DNA of 18,382 nt. Source: an uncultured Lachnospiraceae bacterium. GTDB taxonomy: Bacteria; Bacillota_A; Clostridia; Lachnospirales; Lachnospiraceae. Under the pieces are notes generated by a model that had not been told where the DNA came from, did not search any database, and was given only the letters and a program-made list of their open reading frames with translations. Positions 1-6,364 of the stretch are shown here, piece after piece. Both the position numbers and the translations under genes were made by a program. The first letter of the stretch is position 1; the number at the start of each line of letters is the position of its first letter. The stretch spans positions 1 to 18,382 of the forward strand of contig CAJTOU010000026.1 of assembly GCA_910577835.1 (NCBI GenBank), given 5' to 3'.

Positions 1-151
1 AGAGACAGGAGTGACTGTGTGCAGGTCGGCAAGAAAGTTTTGTGTTTGGAGATTTCAATCCACACTCCCACCAAGGGGAGTGACCATAATCTCCGCCCAA
101 AACGTGGATATAATCGCCATTTCAATCCACACTCCCACCAAGGGGAGTGAC
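1..151 (-). CRISPR. Type I-C CRISPR array, leader-proximal end, possibly complete and very short
   Basis: Two identical 33-nt repeats lie at 52-84 and 119-151, separated by a 34-nt spacer (85-118). A second spacer of about 36 nt (16-51) is followed by a partial copy at 1-15 in which only the outer 8 bases match exactly (8-15). Read on the minus strand, the repeat starts GT, has a 7-bp stem CACTCCC/GGGAGTG around loop CTTGGT, and ends in the 11-nt handle TGGATTGAAAT typical of I-C crRNAs processed by Cas5d. The cas genes are on the same strand and the leader is on the high-coordinate side, so 119-151 is the youngest repeat. The copy at 1-15 is intact at its 5' side and diverged towards its 3' side, as terminal repeats usually are. 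The array may therefore hold only two spacers, but the window edge prevents certainty. The 33-nt length is one base above the common 32. Confidence 0.93.
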
Positions 152-325
152 AGCAATTTTGCACAAAAAATAGCCTATTATCAAATAAAATCAAAGCAAT
201 TTTACCATAAGTTACCTCATATTCTACTTTCAAATATTCAATTTAAATTTTTATAGATGAAAATTGCGCTTAAATTTTTTCGCGAAACCTAACAGATTTT
301 CCTGTTCACTTTACATTCGCATCCC
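152..325 (-). promoter_or_regulatory. CRISPR leader
   Basis: This AT-rich, gene-free 174-bp stretch lies between the cas2 stop and the first repeat, where a I-C leader is expected. It should hold the array promoter and the sequence read by Cas1-Cas2 during spacer integration. Visible structure includes the palindrome TTTCGCGAAA at 278-287 and a small inverted repeat AACAG/CTGTT at 291-306. No U-tract terminator is visible after cas2, so operon read-through into the array is also possible. Confidence 0.6.
204..233 (-). promoter_or_regulatory. Candidate CRISPR leader promoter
   Basis: On the minus strand a TTGAAA box (228-233) is followed after 18 nt by TATGGT (204-209), predicting a start near 197, about 45 nt before the first repeat. 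The -10 is only a fair match and the spacing is slightly long, so this is tentative. Confidence 0.35.
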
Positions 326-616
326 CTATATTATTAATGTACCTGATAAATCAAACGACTTCTGCACACCAATATGTTCCACTTTATTTTTATACTTATC
401 CCCTAAAATATAGTATCGAATACTATCTTTCTCTTCATCAATAATATCAATTAACTGCTTCTTTATCATCACAAACTGAGTAGTATCAATAAGACATTCA
501 AAAACAGAATTTTGTACTCGTTGTCCATAATTTGTACAAACTTTGGCAACACGCGAAAGTCTTTTTACACCTTGAGATGTTTGAGTATTCACATCATAAG
601 TAATTAACACTAACAA
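326..616 (-). CDS. cas2: CRISPR-associated endonuclease Cas2
   Basis: This 96-residue protein has the usual Cas2 length and opens with MLVLITYDV, the first beta strand of the ferredoxin-like fold carrying the conserved Asp8. Cas2 forms the central dimer that bridges two Cas1 dimers in the spacer-integration complex; its nuclease residues are generally not needed for integration. It is the last cas gene, 70 nt downstream of cas1 and next to the leader, the standard I-C position. The start is supported by GGAAGGA about 8 nt upstream. No frameshift or truncation is seen. It is probably co-transcribed with cas4 and cas1. Confidence 0.95.
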   Translation of the reverse strand: MLVLITYDVNTQTSQGVKRLSRVAKVCTNYGQRVQNSVFECLIDTTQFVMIKKQLIDIIDEEKDSIRYYILGDKYKNKVEHIGVQKSFDLSGTLII

Positions 617-686
617 ATTAATACATTCCTTCCAAATTCATTTTTATTTAAAACCAATAATCACCATACAAATAATCACTCATTTT

Positions 687-1715
687 TTATTTCTTAAAAA
701 AAGGCGGATATGCATTAATATCACAACGAAGATATCTAGCCAAAAGCATTGCCTGTACATATGGCAAAAGACCCAAAGGAATTTTTTCTTTCAAAAACGG
801 ATGCATTATCTGCTCATTTTTTCCCTCCTGCCATCGTTGCAGAACTAATTTTCTAGTCATATCACTCATAATAACTGCATTATTTTCTAACTTTTTAAAA
901 CCTTTTGCATTAATTTCCTGTTTATTAATTAAAGTTAATACAAATCTATCTGCAACAGGTGCCCGAAGCTCTTCCATCAAGTCCAAAGCCAGAGACTGTC
1001 TTCCCGGTCTATCTCTATGCAAAAAGCCGACATATGGATCTAATCCAACAGAATAGGCAGCACCAGCACATTCTGTTGTCAAAAGAGAATATGTAAATGA
1101 TAATAATGCATTTACATTATCAAGAGGTGGTCGCTTATTTCTTCCAGAAAAGACAAATTGATGTTTATTTTGAAGTATCAAATCATCAAATACTCGAAAA
1201 TATACACTTGCCGCTTCTCCTTCATACCCACGCAATTCATCTAAAGTTTTACAATCTTTAATATAGCTCATAGATTGCTTTAATAGTTTTGAAGCATTTT
1301 CTAATTTCTCACAATCTAAACGCAGTGCATAATCTCTTCGTGCCCTTTCTATAACATATCTTTGATTATGTACCTTTCCCAAAATCATATTTCGGGCTAT
1401 AATCAAACTCTCTTCTTCTTTATCAGAAAAACGATATTGTGTTTTTCTTAATACTACATTACCATTTTCCTCACCAACAACACGTGCACAAAATCTATCC
1501 CCTTGAAAAAAGCTGATACTTACTTCATATTCACAACATTTCCTCATAAGAGCCGGACTGGCACCTACATAATTAAATGCGACTATCGCTTCTATATTAT
1601 GTATTGGTACCCGCATAGCCACTTCATCTTCCCTTTTAACAACGACATTTTCTCCATCGATTCCAAGATACACATCAGACGATGTTATATACAAAGTGTT
1701 TAATAATTTTCTCAC
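687..1715 (-). CDS. cas1: CRISPR-associated integrase Cas1, type I-C
   Basis: This 342-residue protein is the integrase that inserts new spacers at the leader-repeat junction together with Cas2. The N-terminal beta domain occupies roughly residues 1-80 and the alpha-helical catalytic domain the rest. Likely metal ligands are Glu165 in GYEGEAA, His233 in FLHRDRPGR and Asp245 in ALDLMEEL, whose spacing fits the Cas1 Glu-His-Asp triad. The ATG overlaps the cas4 stop by 4 nt, so translation is probably coupled to cas4, in line with Cas4 acting with Cas1 in PAM-aware prespacer trimming. All key residues are present, so the adaptation module appears intact. Confidence 0.97.
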   Translation of the reverse strand: MRKLLNTLYITSSDVYLGIDGENVVVKREDEVAMRVPIHNIEAIVAFNYVGASPALMRKCCEYEVSISFFQGDRFCARVVGEENGNVVLRKTQYRFSDKEEESLIIARNMILGKVHNQRYVIERARRDYALRLDCEKLENASKLLKQSMSYIKDCKTLDELRGYEGEAASVYFRVFDDLILQNKHQFVFSGRNKRPPLDNVNALLSFTYSLLTTECAGAAYSVGLDPYVGFLHRDRPGRQSLALDLMEELRAPVADRFVLTLINKQEINAKGFKKLENNAVIMSDMTRKLVLQRWQEGKNEQIMHPFLKEKIPLGLLPYVQAMLLARYLRCDINAYPPFFKK

Positions 1716-2377
1716 AACAACTCCTCTCTTATCATATCTTCCACATACTTATCCGCCGATATCTCCTTGCAAAGCTCTGGCATACAGCAATTATATAAAG
1801 AACATTGTTTACACGACGAACTTACTTTTACCTTTGGTGTATACTTACGATTGTAATATGAATGCATCTCCTGAAAATATTTATCCACTTTTTCACGCAA
1901 ACCCTGCGTAAATATCACTTCTACTCTTCTTCGTGTTTCTCCATAATACAAAAATCCTTTTTTTATCTGTGTCGCCATCATTTCTTCCAAACACATTGCC
2001 TGAGCTGTTAATTGTAATTCATCTGCATCGTGCTTTTTCGGACTTCCTCTTTTATATTCTATTGGTACAACTATATACATTCCATCGTACCCATGTAAAG
2101 TAATTCCAGATTTTGACTGATGAAATTCTACAACATCACATTCTCCACTAACACCCATACTTCTTGAAAATATTTTCATAGCCCGAACAGTTAACACCTC
2201 TTTTCGTTTTTCACGAAAATCAGGATTATGGGCATTATCGTGCATCATTTTTCCCTCAAAAGTGCGAACATTTTCTTCCCATTGCTGCTCAATATGTATC
2301 AACGCCCATTGTCTCCTACAAAACGCAAAGTGCTGTATTCCCGATAGCAGCAAATAATCTTCTTCTTGATATTCCAT
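1712..2377 (-). CDS. cas4: CRISPR-associated exonuclease Cas4, type I-C
   Basis: This 221-residue protein belongs to the RecB-like PD-(D/E)XK family. A first iron-sulfur cysteine is Cys20 (AFCRRQ). The nuclease core shows GECDVVEF, PIEYKRG and the helix with QLTAQAMCLEE, and a C-terminal cysteine cluster CKQCSLYNCC...C completes the 4Fe-4S site. In I-C systems Cas4 joins Cas1-Cas2 and trims prespacers so that the PAM end is oriented correctly. It overlaps cas1 by 4 nt. Upstream it is separated from cas7 by 482 bp containing a decayed gene, where I-C loci normally have cas4 close to cas7. An AGAAGGA ribosome site lies 5-6 nt before the ATG. I see no clear promoter of its own. Confidence 0.95.
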   Translation of the reverse strand: MEYQEEDYLLLSGIQHFAFCRRQWALIHIEQQWEENVRTFEGKMMHDNAHNPDFREKRKEVLTVRAMKIFSRSMGVSGECDVVEFHQSKSGITLHGYDGMYIVVPIEYKRGSPKKHDADELQLTAQAMCLEEMMATQIKKGFLYYGETRRRVEVIFTQGLREKVDKYFQEMHSYYNRKYTPKVKVSSSCKQCSLYNCCMPELCKEISADKYVEDMIREELL

Positions 2378-2463
2378 AACAATCCTTCTGAATTTTATAA
2401 ACCTGTATTTACTTCATGATAATAATTTATAATTTTTCCATTTCTTGTTCTAGACTCTTGGTT

Positions 2464-2759
2464 ATCATTCAATTTTGCAGACATTGTTTGCAAAAAGTTG
2501 AAATCTGTTATTTCTTTTGAAAATTTCTTCATATATCGAAGATTTCTTGCTGAAAATCCTTTTATATTGGGGACTCTAACTTAATTTCCTTAGCAAGTGT
2601 ATCAATAAATGTATTGTCATATTATACCTGCTCATTCAATTCTTTTCCAATACTCCAATATAATTGGATCATCTCTTCATTCACTTTAACCATAACCCTA
2701 TATTGAGCTTCCCGAACTTTACTTTTTATTTCTTCAATCAAATTTTTGTAATCATTATT
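2464..2759 (-). pseudogene. Decayed remnant of a DUF1016 (YhcG-type PDDEXK nuclease) gene
   Basis: The 482 bp between cas7 and cas4 contains no intact gene. Translated on the minus strand it gives a stretch with NLIEEIKSKVREAQYR and then MIQLYWSIGKELNEQ, which I recognise as the N-terminus of DUF1016/YhcG proteins. An in-frame TAA follows at 2622-2624, the match resumes as FIDTLAKEIKLESP, then a one-base shift near 2570 moves it to another frame with NIKGFSARNLRYMKKFSKE, also typical of the family. Similarity fades at about 2464, and the C-terminal nuclease domain is absent. Such genes are common in restriction-modification and defence islands. This is a gene fragment inactivated by a stop, a frameshift and a large deletion, lying inside the cas operon in the same direction. 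Confidence 0.75.
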
Positions 2760-2859
2760 ATCTGACAACGTATGTCTTTCCTTTCCAAAAGCAACTTCTT
2801 GTCGCCACTTTTATAATTACCATTACTTCTTTCTGACCTTTCAATCTACTTTTCGCATA

Positions 2860-3747
2860 TCACTCCCTGCAAATACATGTAACGCCATCTGGTAAATTAA
2901 GTGGTATTTCAATTTCATAATCAGAAAACGCTCTAGGTATTTCAATACCTTGCTTTTTTGTTACTTTAATCAAATCAAATAATTTATGAGCAGGAGCACA
3001 TCCCAATTCACTATCATGTTTAAAAATAATAAGCTTTCTGACAGCCATTTTCCCTCTTGCAGCAGAATGATCATGTTCAAACATATTTAAAATTGCCTGC
3101 CATAAAAGTTCAAGATCATTTTCTGAAAAGCCAGTAACCCTTCTTGCCAAATTGGCAGATATATATCCCTCTACTCTATATAATCCATATGGAATAATAT
3201 ACTTTCTTCCCATCTCAGATTTTTTATTTTCAGCATCGCTTTCTGTTGTAATTGCAACTCTGGTAATTGTAATCTCCTGTGGAAGAATCGGATCAACTGA
3301 TCTTGCAAATCCTAATTGTACTGGCCCTCTTACCTGTCCACAATTTAAATTTGCTTTTACAAAAGTAGTCATAACTGCACCAAAAGTTCTGATATCAAAA
3401 AAATTTTGACACATAAAATCTCGAATTTTTTTATCTAATTCGGGATCTGCCTTTTTTAAAGCTTTAACTCCTTTTTCATCTGTTTTTAAATATTCATAAG
3501 CCCTTTCATCACTACAATTTAACGGAATATTTTTTTTTATATAAATCTGATATCCCTGCTCATCTTCTTTTATAGTCTCTATATAATTACGGATTTTGCG
3601 TTTTAAACAAACATCTGTTACTAATCCATACCCGCTTTCAGGGTCTATTCTTGGCATATTTCCAGCATCAGGGTCTCCATTCGGATTTCCATTCTCTACA
3701 TCAAACAATACTACAAAATCATATTTATTTTTAATCACTTCACTCAT
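2860..3747 (-). CDS. cas7: Cas7 (Csd2), type I-C Cascade backbone subunit
   Basis: This 295-residue protein is the repeated backbone subunit that coats the crRNA spacer and makes the thumb contacts that flip out every sixth base of the guide-target duplex. The N-terminal FDVENGNPNGDPD segment, closely followed by an Arg/Asp-rich loop, is the hallmark of the Csd2 family, and the length is normal. The stop codon of cas8c lies one base upstream, and the ribosome site GGAGG is embedded in the last cas8c codons, so translation should be coupled and allow the high copy number needed. The gene downstream is a pseudogene remnant rather than cas4 directly. Confidence 0.95.
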   Translation of the reverse strand: MSEVIKNKYDFVVLFDVENGNPNGDPDAGNMPRIDPESGYGLVTDVCLKRKIRNYIETIKEDEQGYQIYIKKNIPLNCSDERAYEYLKTDEKGVKALKKADPELDKKIRDFMCQNFFDIRTFGAVMTTFVKANLNCGQVRGPVQLGFARSVDPILPQEITITRVAITTESDAENKKSEMGRKYIIPYGLYRVEGYISANLARRVTGFSENDLELLWQAILNMFEHDHSAARGKMAVRKLIIFKHDSELGCAPAHKLFDLIKVTKKQGIEIPRAFSDYEIEIPLNLPDGVTCICRE

Positions 3748-3748
3748 T

Positions 3749-4108
3749 TTACACTTCCTCCTTTTTTTGATAACGTTTTTGTGTCTGACAATAGTATCCT
3801 AACTGAAAAGCTCCCTGTTCAGGCAAATTTAACCTTTTTGGAAATTCTTTTCCTATAATTTCAGCTAATTCTCCTACCTGTCTGTTAAAATGTATTTTCC
3901 CTCCATCGTTTAACTTACGCAAGTGTTTTTGTGCTAAATTAATCAAAGTCGGAAAAATCTGCGCTGGTGTAGAAGCCGCTGTATTAAAATATTTATCCTT
4001 TATTGTAGCATTAATTCCCGGATTCGCTTCCTGCTGTATATGCTCTAAAACTGCAAATAATCTTCCCAATGTATAAGATACATTTGTACTCTGTTCATTT
4101 AATTCCAC
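3749..4108 (-). CDS. cas11c: Cas11c small subunit from an internal GTG start within cas8c
   Basis: Inside cas8c and in the same frame, a perfect AAAGGAGG (4117-4124) lies 8 nt before a GTG codon (4106-4108) encoding Val460 of Cas8c. Translation from there yields a 119-residue protein beginning VELNEQSTNVSYTLGRL and equal to the Cas8c C-terminus. It is established for type I-C that the small subunit Cas11c is made by internal initiation within cas8c and is needed for a full Cascade, where it lines the belly and stabilises the non-target strand. A ribosome site this strong in the middle of a coding sequence, placed exactly at this domain boundary, argues for real use. A standard gene finder will miss this gene. 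Confidence 0.85.
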   Translation of the reverse strand: MELNEQSTNVSYTLGRLFAVLEHIQQEANPGINATIKDKYFNTAASTPAQIFPTLINLAQKHLRKLNDGGKIHFNRQVGELAEIIGKEFPKRLNLPEQGAFQLGYYCQTQKRYQKKEEV

Positions 4109-5485
4109 TTTTAATACCTCCTTTGGACAATTTTTATTTTCATTTCTCAAATAATATGCTTTAATGATAGCAGCTCTTCCTCTTGTTACCTCATGTTCAG
4201 CTCTTATCCTAATCATTACATTGTTTAACAGAGAAGCTGGATATCTTGCACCTGTCAAAACAGCCTTAAATGTATCTGCTGCCATCTGTGGAGATGGGGA
4301 CTTATCTCTGGCATTTTGATTAATTGTTTCTGAAAACAGTTTCCATATTGGCAATACAGAAAACTTATCATAATTAGGACGTACAATATTTAATCGTTCA
4401 TAATGTTCACTAATATGTTTTAAAATATCGCCAAAAGAATTTACCATAAAAAAACGAATAGTTAATCTTGCAGCATTTGGTGCTAATCCAAGAACATAAA
4501 ACTTCTTATCCAAATCAATCCATTCACCTTTTAGTTCCACTGGTTCTCCATGCTGGATTTTTCCTATAATTGCACTTAAGTCTTGGTCTGTTATACCCCG
4601 TTCTTCATCTATTCCAAACATTGCAGCTATTCCTATATCTTGATAGGAAGAATTACCTCCCTCTGCCCAGCAGACTATCGTTGTATCACCGATAATTCTT
4701 GTATGCTCTTTATCATTTAAAAGTTCATTTAAAGCTGTTGCGTATGCAAATGCAGCATATTCACCCACAGGTGCATTATTTCCCTGCTCCTTTTCATAGG
4801 AACAAAATGCTGGTTCATTATAGGATATCAGAGAAGTGCCCATTGCCTGTGCACCTCGAACTCCTTTTATAACAGGATGCAGCATTGTTATAGAAGTTCT
4901 TTCTCCTGTAACCATACAAATTTTTTGATTACCATTACTGACTTTATTATTATAATACTTCTGCCAACTATCTTTTATTTCTTCATCTTGCATAACAGAC
5001 TGTCCATCATAATAAAACAAAATATTTGCTCCAGCCATTAAATCTTTCCAATGTTCTATAAAAATTTCATTTGCATCTTTTGATTCCCAGTTTTGAAAAT
5101 AATGAATAATTGCTTTCGCTGCCGATGTTTCTATTTGACTCAATAAATCATAATGCAATTTTTTACAGGCCAGATAACATTGTTTTGTTCTATCTGGCTT
5201 TCCTTTTTCATCTATGCCTAATATATAAGTAGAATTATCACATAAAAAATTCGGATTAATATCAACTGAACGTTTTACAGGTTGTGGCACTTCCATGCTT
5301 TGCGCAGTATATATTTCTTTTTTTTCTGATTTCTTTCGTGTTTTTAATGTTAAAATATTTACAATATTTCCATTATCATCAAGGTTTAATCCAAAAGAAA
5401 CATTTACTTTTCCCCAACCAGGCTTTGAAATAACTCCCTCATTTAGTAAATCCTCATAATGTGTAACTAAAGATTGTAATATCAT
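3749..5485 (-). CDS. cas8c: Cas8c (Csd1), type I-C Cascade large subunit
   Basis: This 578-residue protein matches the usual Csd1/Cas8c length and starts with MILQSLVTHYEDL, typical of the family. Cas8c sits at the base of Cascade, recognises the PAM and takes part in Cas3 recruitment; a TTC-like PAM is usual for I-C. The ATG overlaps the cas5d stop by 4 nt. The C-terminal quarter (from about residue 460) is helical and is also made separately as Cas11c from an internal start, described below. No frameshift is seen. Regulation should follow the promoter upstream of cas5d. Confidence 0.96.
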   Translation of the reverse strand: MILQSLVTHYEDLLNEGVISKPGWGKVNVSFGLNLDDNGNIVNILTLKTRKKSEKKEIYTAQSMEVPQPVKRSVDINPNFLCDNSTYILGIDEKGKPDRTKQCYLACKKLHYDLLSQIETSAAKAIIHYFQNWESKDANEIFIEHWKDLMAGANILFYYDGQSVMQDEEIKDSWQKYYNNKVSNGNQKICMVTGERTSITMLHPVIKGVRGAQAMGTSLISYNEPAFCSYEKEQGNNAPVGEYAAFAYATALNELLNDKEHTRIIGDTTIVCWAEGGNSSYQDIGIAAMFGIDEERGITDQDLSAIIGKIQHGEPVELKGEWIDLDKKFYVLGLAPNAARLTIRFFMVNSFGDILKHISEHYERLNIVRPNYDKFSVLPIWKLFSETINQNARDKSPSPQMAADTFKAVLTGARYPASLLNNVMIRIRAEHEVTRGRAAIIKAYYLRNENKNCPKEVLKVELNEQSTNVSYTLGRLFAVLEHIQQEANPGINATIKDKYFNTAASTPAQIFPTLINLAQKHLRKLNDGGKIHFNRQVGELAEIIGKEFPKRLNLPEQGAFQLGYYCQTQKRYQKKEEV

Positions 5486-6129
5486 TGTACCACCTCACAA
5501 TCTGTTAAATATAATACACCTTTCTCCAGTTTTGCTCGAAAAAACTGTGGCTGAATATCAGACATATCGCTGAAATCAAGGTCCCAAAGCATATAGCCCA
5601 AATCTCTTGTTTCATTAATAGATGGTATCGACTTACCTTCCCATTCTCCAAATTTAGCTGGAAATTCTCTGCATCCTAGATATGGCTGATGAAAGCATTG
5701 TCCTTTATGCAGTCTTCGTTTCATAATATCCTGAAATTTTCCATGATTATCACTTTCTGCCGCTTTATCTGTCATCGAAAAATGTGCTTCAATCACATAA
5801 TGTACATCCTGCAAAATAAGTGAGGAGCGTTGTACAATATCTTTTGATGTATTAATATATAAAGTATTCTTTCCTCCTGTCATAGCTGTTTTAACATTAC
5901 TGGCAGAAATTTTTGATTTCACTTCATTTCTTTTGATATTTGTCATCTTGATTGGAGATAATACATAAATTTTATCTATATGCCATTTCATACCGGGATG
6001 CCAGTAAATTGCTTCTAGGATTCCTCTCGCTGCTGAAGGTGTTATAACATCATAGCTTACTCGTTCTACTTTCATTTCTGGCCTGGAGAAGCATGCATAA
6101 TCACCCCATATTTCTACTTTAACTGCCAT
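5482..6129 (-). CDS. cas5d: Cas5d, type I-C crRNA-processing subunit
   Basis: This 215-residue protein is the I-C Cas5, which replaces Cas6: it cuts the pre-crRNA at the base of the repeat hairpin and stays bound to the 11-nt 5' handle in Cascade. The N-terminal ferredoxin-like strand KVEIWGDYACFSRPE and the segment RLHKGQCFHQPYLGCREFP are family hallmarks. Tyr42 and the His129/Lys131 region are possible catalytic residues, but I cannot fix them without an alignment. It is the first gene of the Cascade-adaptation operon, with a near-ideal AGGAGGTGAT ribosome site and its own promoter 50-80 bp upstream. It overlaps cas8c by 4 nt. Confidence 0.95.
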   Translation of the reverse strand: MAVKVEIWGDYACFSRPEMKVERVSYDVITPSAARGILEAIYWHPGMKWHIDKIYVLSPIKMTNIKRNEVKSKISASNVKTAMTGGKNTLYINTSKDIVQRSSLILQDVHYVIEAHFSMTDKAAESDNHGKFQDIMKRRLHKGQCFHQPYLGCREFPAKFGEWEGKSIPSINETRDLGYMLWDLDFSDMSDIQPQFFRAKLEKGVLYLTDCEVVQ

Positions 6130-6150
6130 ATCATCACCTCCTTTTGTTTT

Positions 6151-6187
6151 TTCATTAATTAAATTGTTAAATCACGCATTTATCTTA
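6151..6187 (+). promoter_or_regulatory. PAM-flanked target site of the crRNA-like RNA, overlapping the cas5 promoter
   Basis: On the plus strand TTC (6151-6153) is followed from 6154 by a sequence that matches the bases right after the solitary repeat-like element (from 6301). Positions 1-5, 7-11, 13-15 and 17-18 are identical; the first mismatches fall at 6, 12 and 16. Positions 6 and 12 are those flipped out and not read in type I Cascade. A complex bound here would cover the predicted cas5 transcription start (near 6175) and reach the -10 box, so it should block transcription, while the poor 3' match should discourage cleavage by Cas3. Confidence 0.75.
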
Positions 6188-6210
6188 CATCATATTCCAA
6201 AATATGTCAA
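6182..6210 (-). promoter_or_regulatory. Promoter of the cas5d-cas8c-cas7-(relic)-cas4-cas1-cas2 operon
   Basis: A perfect TTGACA (6205-6210) is separated by 17 nt from TAAGAT (6182-6187), a one-mismatch -10. The predicted start is near 6175, giving a 5' untranslated region of about 46 nt. This is one of the strongest promoter matches in the window, which fits a promoter that needs a dedicated repressor. Confidence 0.8.
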
Positions 6211-6238
6211 TAGTTTTCTAAAATTCTTTTTTACACTA

Positions 6239-6267
6239 TTGCAAAAAAAATGGTTTTCGCATACACT
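6239..6267 (+). promoter_or_regulatory. Promoter of the solitary crRNA-like RNA, divergent from the cas5 promoter
   Basis: On the plus strand TTGCAA (6239-6244), a 17-nt spacer and TACACT (6262-6267) make a moderate sigma-A promoter. Its expected start, 7 nt downstream, is base 6274, the first G of the repeat-like element. It stands back to back with the cas5 promoter, with 28 bp between the two -35 boxes. Each box matches consensus at 4 of 6 positions; the coincidence with the element start raises my confidence. Confidence 0.55.
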
Positions 6268-6273
6268 AGTATT

Positions 6274-6352
6274 GTCGTCAATCAAGACGTGGATTGAAAT
6301 ATTAAATAAATGGTTTAACATCATTAGGGCAGCAGATAAAATCTGCTGCCCT
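6274..6352 (+). ncRNA. Solitary crRNA-like RNA, predicted Cascade-guided autorepressor (CreR-type)
   Basis: A 27-nt element (6274-6300) resembles the array repeat: it starts GTC, has a 4-bp stem CGTC/GACG around AATCAA, and ends with exactly the same 11-nt handle TGGATTGAAAT. The stem and loop differ from the array repeat, so it is not a recent copy. It is followed by a spacer-like stretch from 6301 and a 12-bp perfect hairpin (6326-6352). It is alone, on the strand opposite to the cas genes, and has its own promoter. Its spacer-like part matches a PAM-flanked site over the cas5 promoter with the mismatch pattern expected for Cascade. Known relatives are Cas-regulating RNAs and the antitoxin RNA of CreTA modules; no toxin gene is visible here, so cas autorepression is the likelier role. 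The 3' end is uncertain. Confidence 0.72.
6326..6352 (+). terminator. 12-bp hairpin between the crRNA-like RNA and cas3
   Basis: AGGGCAGCAGAT (6326-6337) and its perfect complement (6341-6352) enclose a three-base AAA loop. It is well placed to end the plus-strand RNA and, in the other direction, to end or protect the cas3 mRNA, whose stop is at 6365. Neither side has a U-tract, so it is not a standard intrinsic terminator. It may instead be an RNA 3'-end stabiliser or a processing signal. Confidence 0.45.
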
Positions 6353-6364
6353 CAAAACAAAACT

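Noticed and set aside
11..256. 81-residue plus-strand frame over the array and leader
   Set aside because: It is made of translated CRISPR repeats and leader; repeated residues SIHTPTKGSD-like come from the DNA repeats.
2401..2463. Short in-frame tail (NQESRTRNGKII...) after the DUF1016 remnant as part of the same gene
   Set aside because: It does not resemble the next DUF1016 segment; it may be other debris, so I ended the pseudogene before it.
5608..5630. Second TTC-flanked partial match to the guide-like sequence, inside cas5d
   Set aside because: Only the first five bases agree, followed by mismatches at 6, 7 and 8 unless a gap is allowed; expected by chance in AT-rich DNA.
6250..6297. 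15-codon plus-strand frame MVFAYTSIVVNQDVD across the RNA promoter
   Set aside because: No ribosome site, only an A-run upstream, and it covers the promoter -10 and the repeat-like element.
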